From Labilibaculum filiforme (GTDB lineage: Bacteria > Bacteroidota > Bacteroidia > Bacteroidales > Marinifilaceae): 64,000 bases of DNA. The DNA lies in the NCBI RefSeq assembly GCF_002843315.1, contig NZ_MVDD01000002.1, positions 496,001 to 560,000 of the forward strand, read 5' to 3'. The notes under the pieces were generated by a model that did no database searches, was not told where the DNA came from, and saw nothing but the letters and a program-made list of their open reading frames with translations. The first letter of the stretch is position 1, and the number at the start of each line of letters is the position of its first letter. The translations under genes were made by a program, and so were the position numbers. Positions 63,623-64,000 of this stretch are shown piece by piece.

Positions 63623-64000
63623 TTAATTAAAGGTAATATCTCCAGTATCTGGAAGACCGTAAATTGTAACATTTGCAGTTTCATCATCTCCTGTTACAGT
63701 ATCATTTCCAAAGCTATCTTTTACATTTGTAATTTGAACTTTGAAAGTTTTGTCTCCTCCATCAGTAGTATTAGGTACTGAAATTACCAAACTATGAGTA
63801 TCACCAGAAGCGTTAACACCTGTAGCTGCTATTTCATTACCTGCACCGAAACCAACAGTTTGGTAATCAAAAGTCCAATCAGTTGCTCCATTGGTTTTGC
63901 TCAAAACAAAAGTTATATCTGTATTTGCTGCAGTAGTCGCACAATCCACTGCAATAGTAGCATCTGCAATCACCACATCGAAGTCATCACCAACATTTAC
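63623..64000 (-). CDS. Small exported A-B module protein 5 (N-terminus beyond window)
   Basis: The C-terminal 125 residues of a fifth paralogue; the frame is open to the right edge of the window (first visible residues VNVGDDFDVVIADATIAVDC). The visible part is domain B: the conserved Cys, ITFVLSKTNGATDWTFDYQT, ISVPNTTDGGDKTFKVQI, an acidic DSFGNDTVTGDDE stretch, and the end YGLPDTGDITFN. The signal peptide and domain A must lie outside. A GTG at 63976 is only an internal Val codon, not a start. Confidence 0.8.
   Translation of the reverse strand, partial: VNVGDDFDVVIADATIAVDCATTAANTDITFVLSKTNGATDWTFDYQTVGFGAGNEIAATGVNASGDTHSLVISVPNTTDGGDKTFKVQITNVKDSFGNDTVTGDDETANVTIYGLPDTGDITFN

Noticed and set aside
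1-64000. rRNA, tRNA, insertion sequence, prophage or integron
   Set aside because: I saw no cloverleaf-like sequences with TTC-A-A loops, no transposase or integrase motifs and no phage structural genes.

Overview
The window is typical Bacteroidota chromosome: AT-rich (A+T clearly predominates by eye), with promoters of the TTTG-N19-TAnnTTTG type rather than -35/-10 boxes, and few Shine-Dalgarno sequences. Phylum-typical genes include a MurF-alanine racemase fusion, a nucleoside kinase with a ThrRS-like N-terminus, the gliding lipoprotein GldB, PorP/SprF, and a gliding-motility-type C-terminal domain that implies a type IX secretion system (T9SS). A marine or anaerobic Marinilabiliales/Marinifilaceae-like bacterium would fit, but that placement is inference. 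I see no rRNA, tRNA, insertion sequence, prophage or CRISPR array.

Layout. 0-3.7 kb: a leftward operon of a TPR-PD40-SPOR envelope protein, clpS, an NfeD protein and floA (cut by the left edge). 4-9 kb: rightward bcp-recA, an S9 peptidase lipoprotein and a DMT transporter. 9-17 kb: a very large ABCG-like transporter with a TerB-like N-terminus, an unknown lipoprotein, a LytS/LytR-type two-component pair, a nicotinamidase-like hydrolase and miaA. 17-19 kb: two Yip1-like membrane proteins and smpB, then an intergenic block with five DnaA-box-like 9-mers. 19-26 kb: nucleoside kinase, uvrA, a lytic transglycosylase, an unknown lipoprotein. 26-34 kb: a MalY/PatB enzyme, a decayed gap with a periodic repeat and a gene remnant, a second DMT transporter, an ECF sigma/anti-sigma pair divergent from a VWA protein, a one-domain DEAD protein and dps. 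34-44 kb: a small membrane protein, C1 aminopeptidase, lpdA, a zinc-type ABC operon with a palindromic operator candidate, a TlpA-like lipoprotein, meaB and a DUF1573 protein. 44-57 kb: M20 amidohydrolase, a 56-residue ferredoxin, folate cyclo-ligase, nitrilase, gldB, nadE, a Crp/Fnr regulator, murF-alr, tdk, a conserved hypothetical gene and rsmI.

56.5-64 kb, continuing past the right edge, is the most unusual region. It is a leftward array of at least five tandem genes for small exported proteins, followed by an 842-residue T9SS substrate and a PorP/SprF protein. The small proteins share one two-domain module with each other and with the N-terminus of the 842-residue protein, and each ends just after a similar short C-terminal strand. 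I infer a multi-subunit surface fibre or coat anchored through T9SS and PorP. I know of no named system with this layout, but I could not search for one.

Several starts were moved downstream of the longest frame because a promoter box covers the upstream candidate (bcp, smpB, second DMT transporter, DEAD protein) or because the upstream codon is TTG or GTG.
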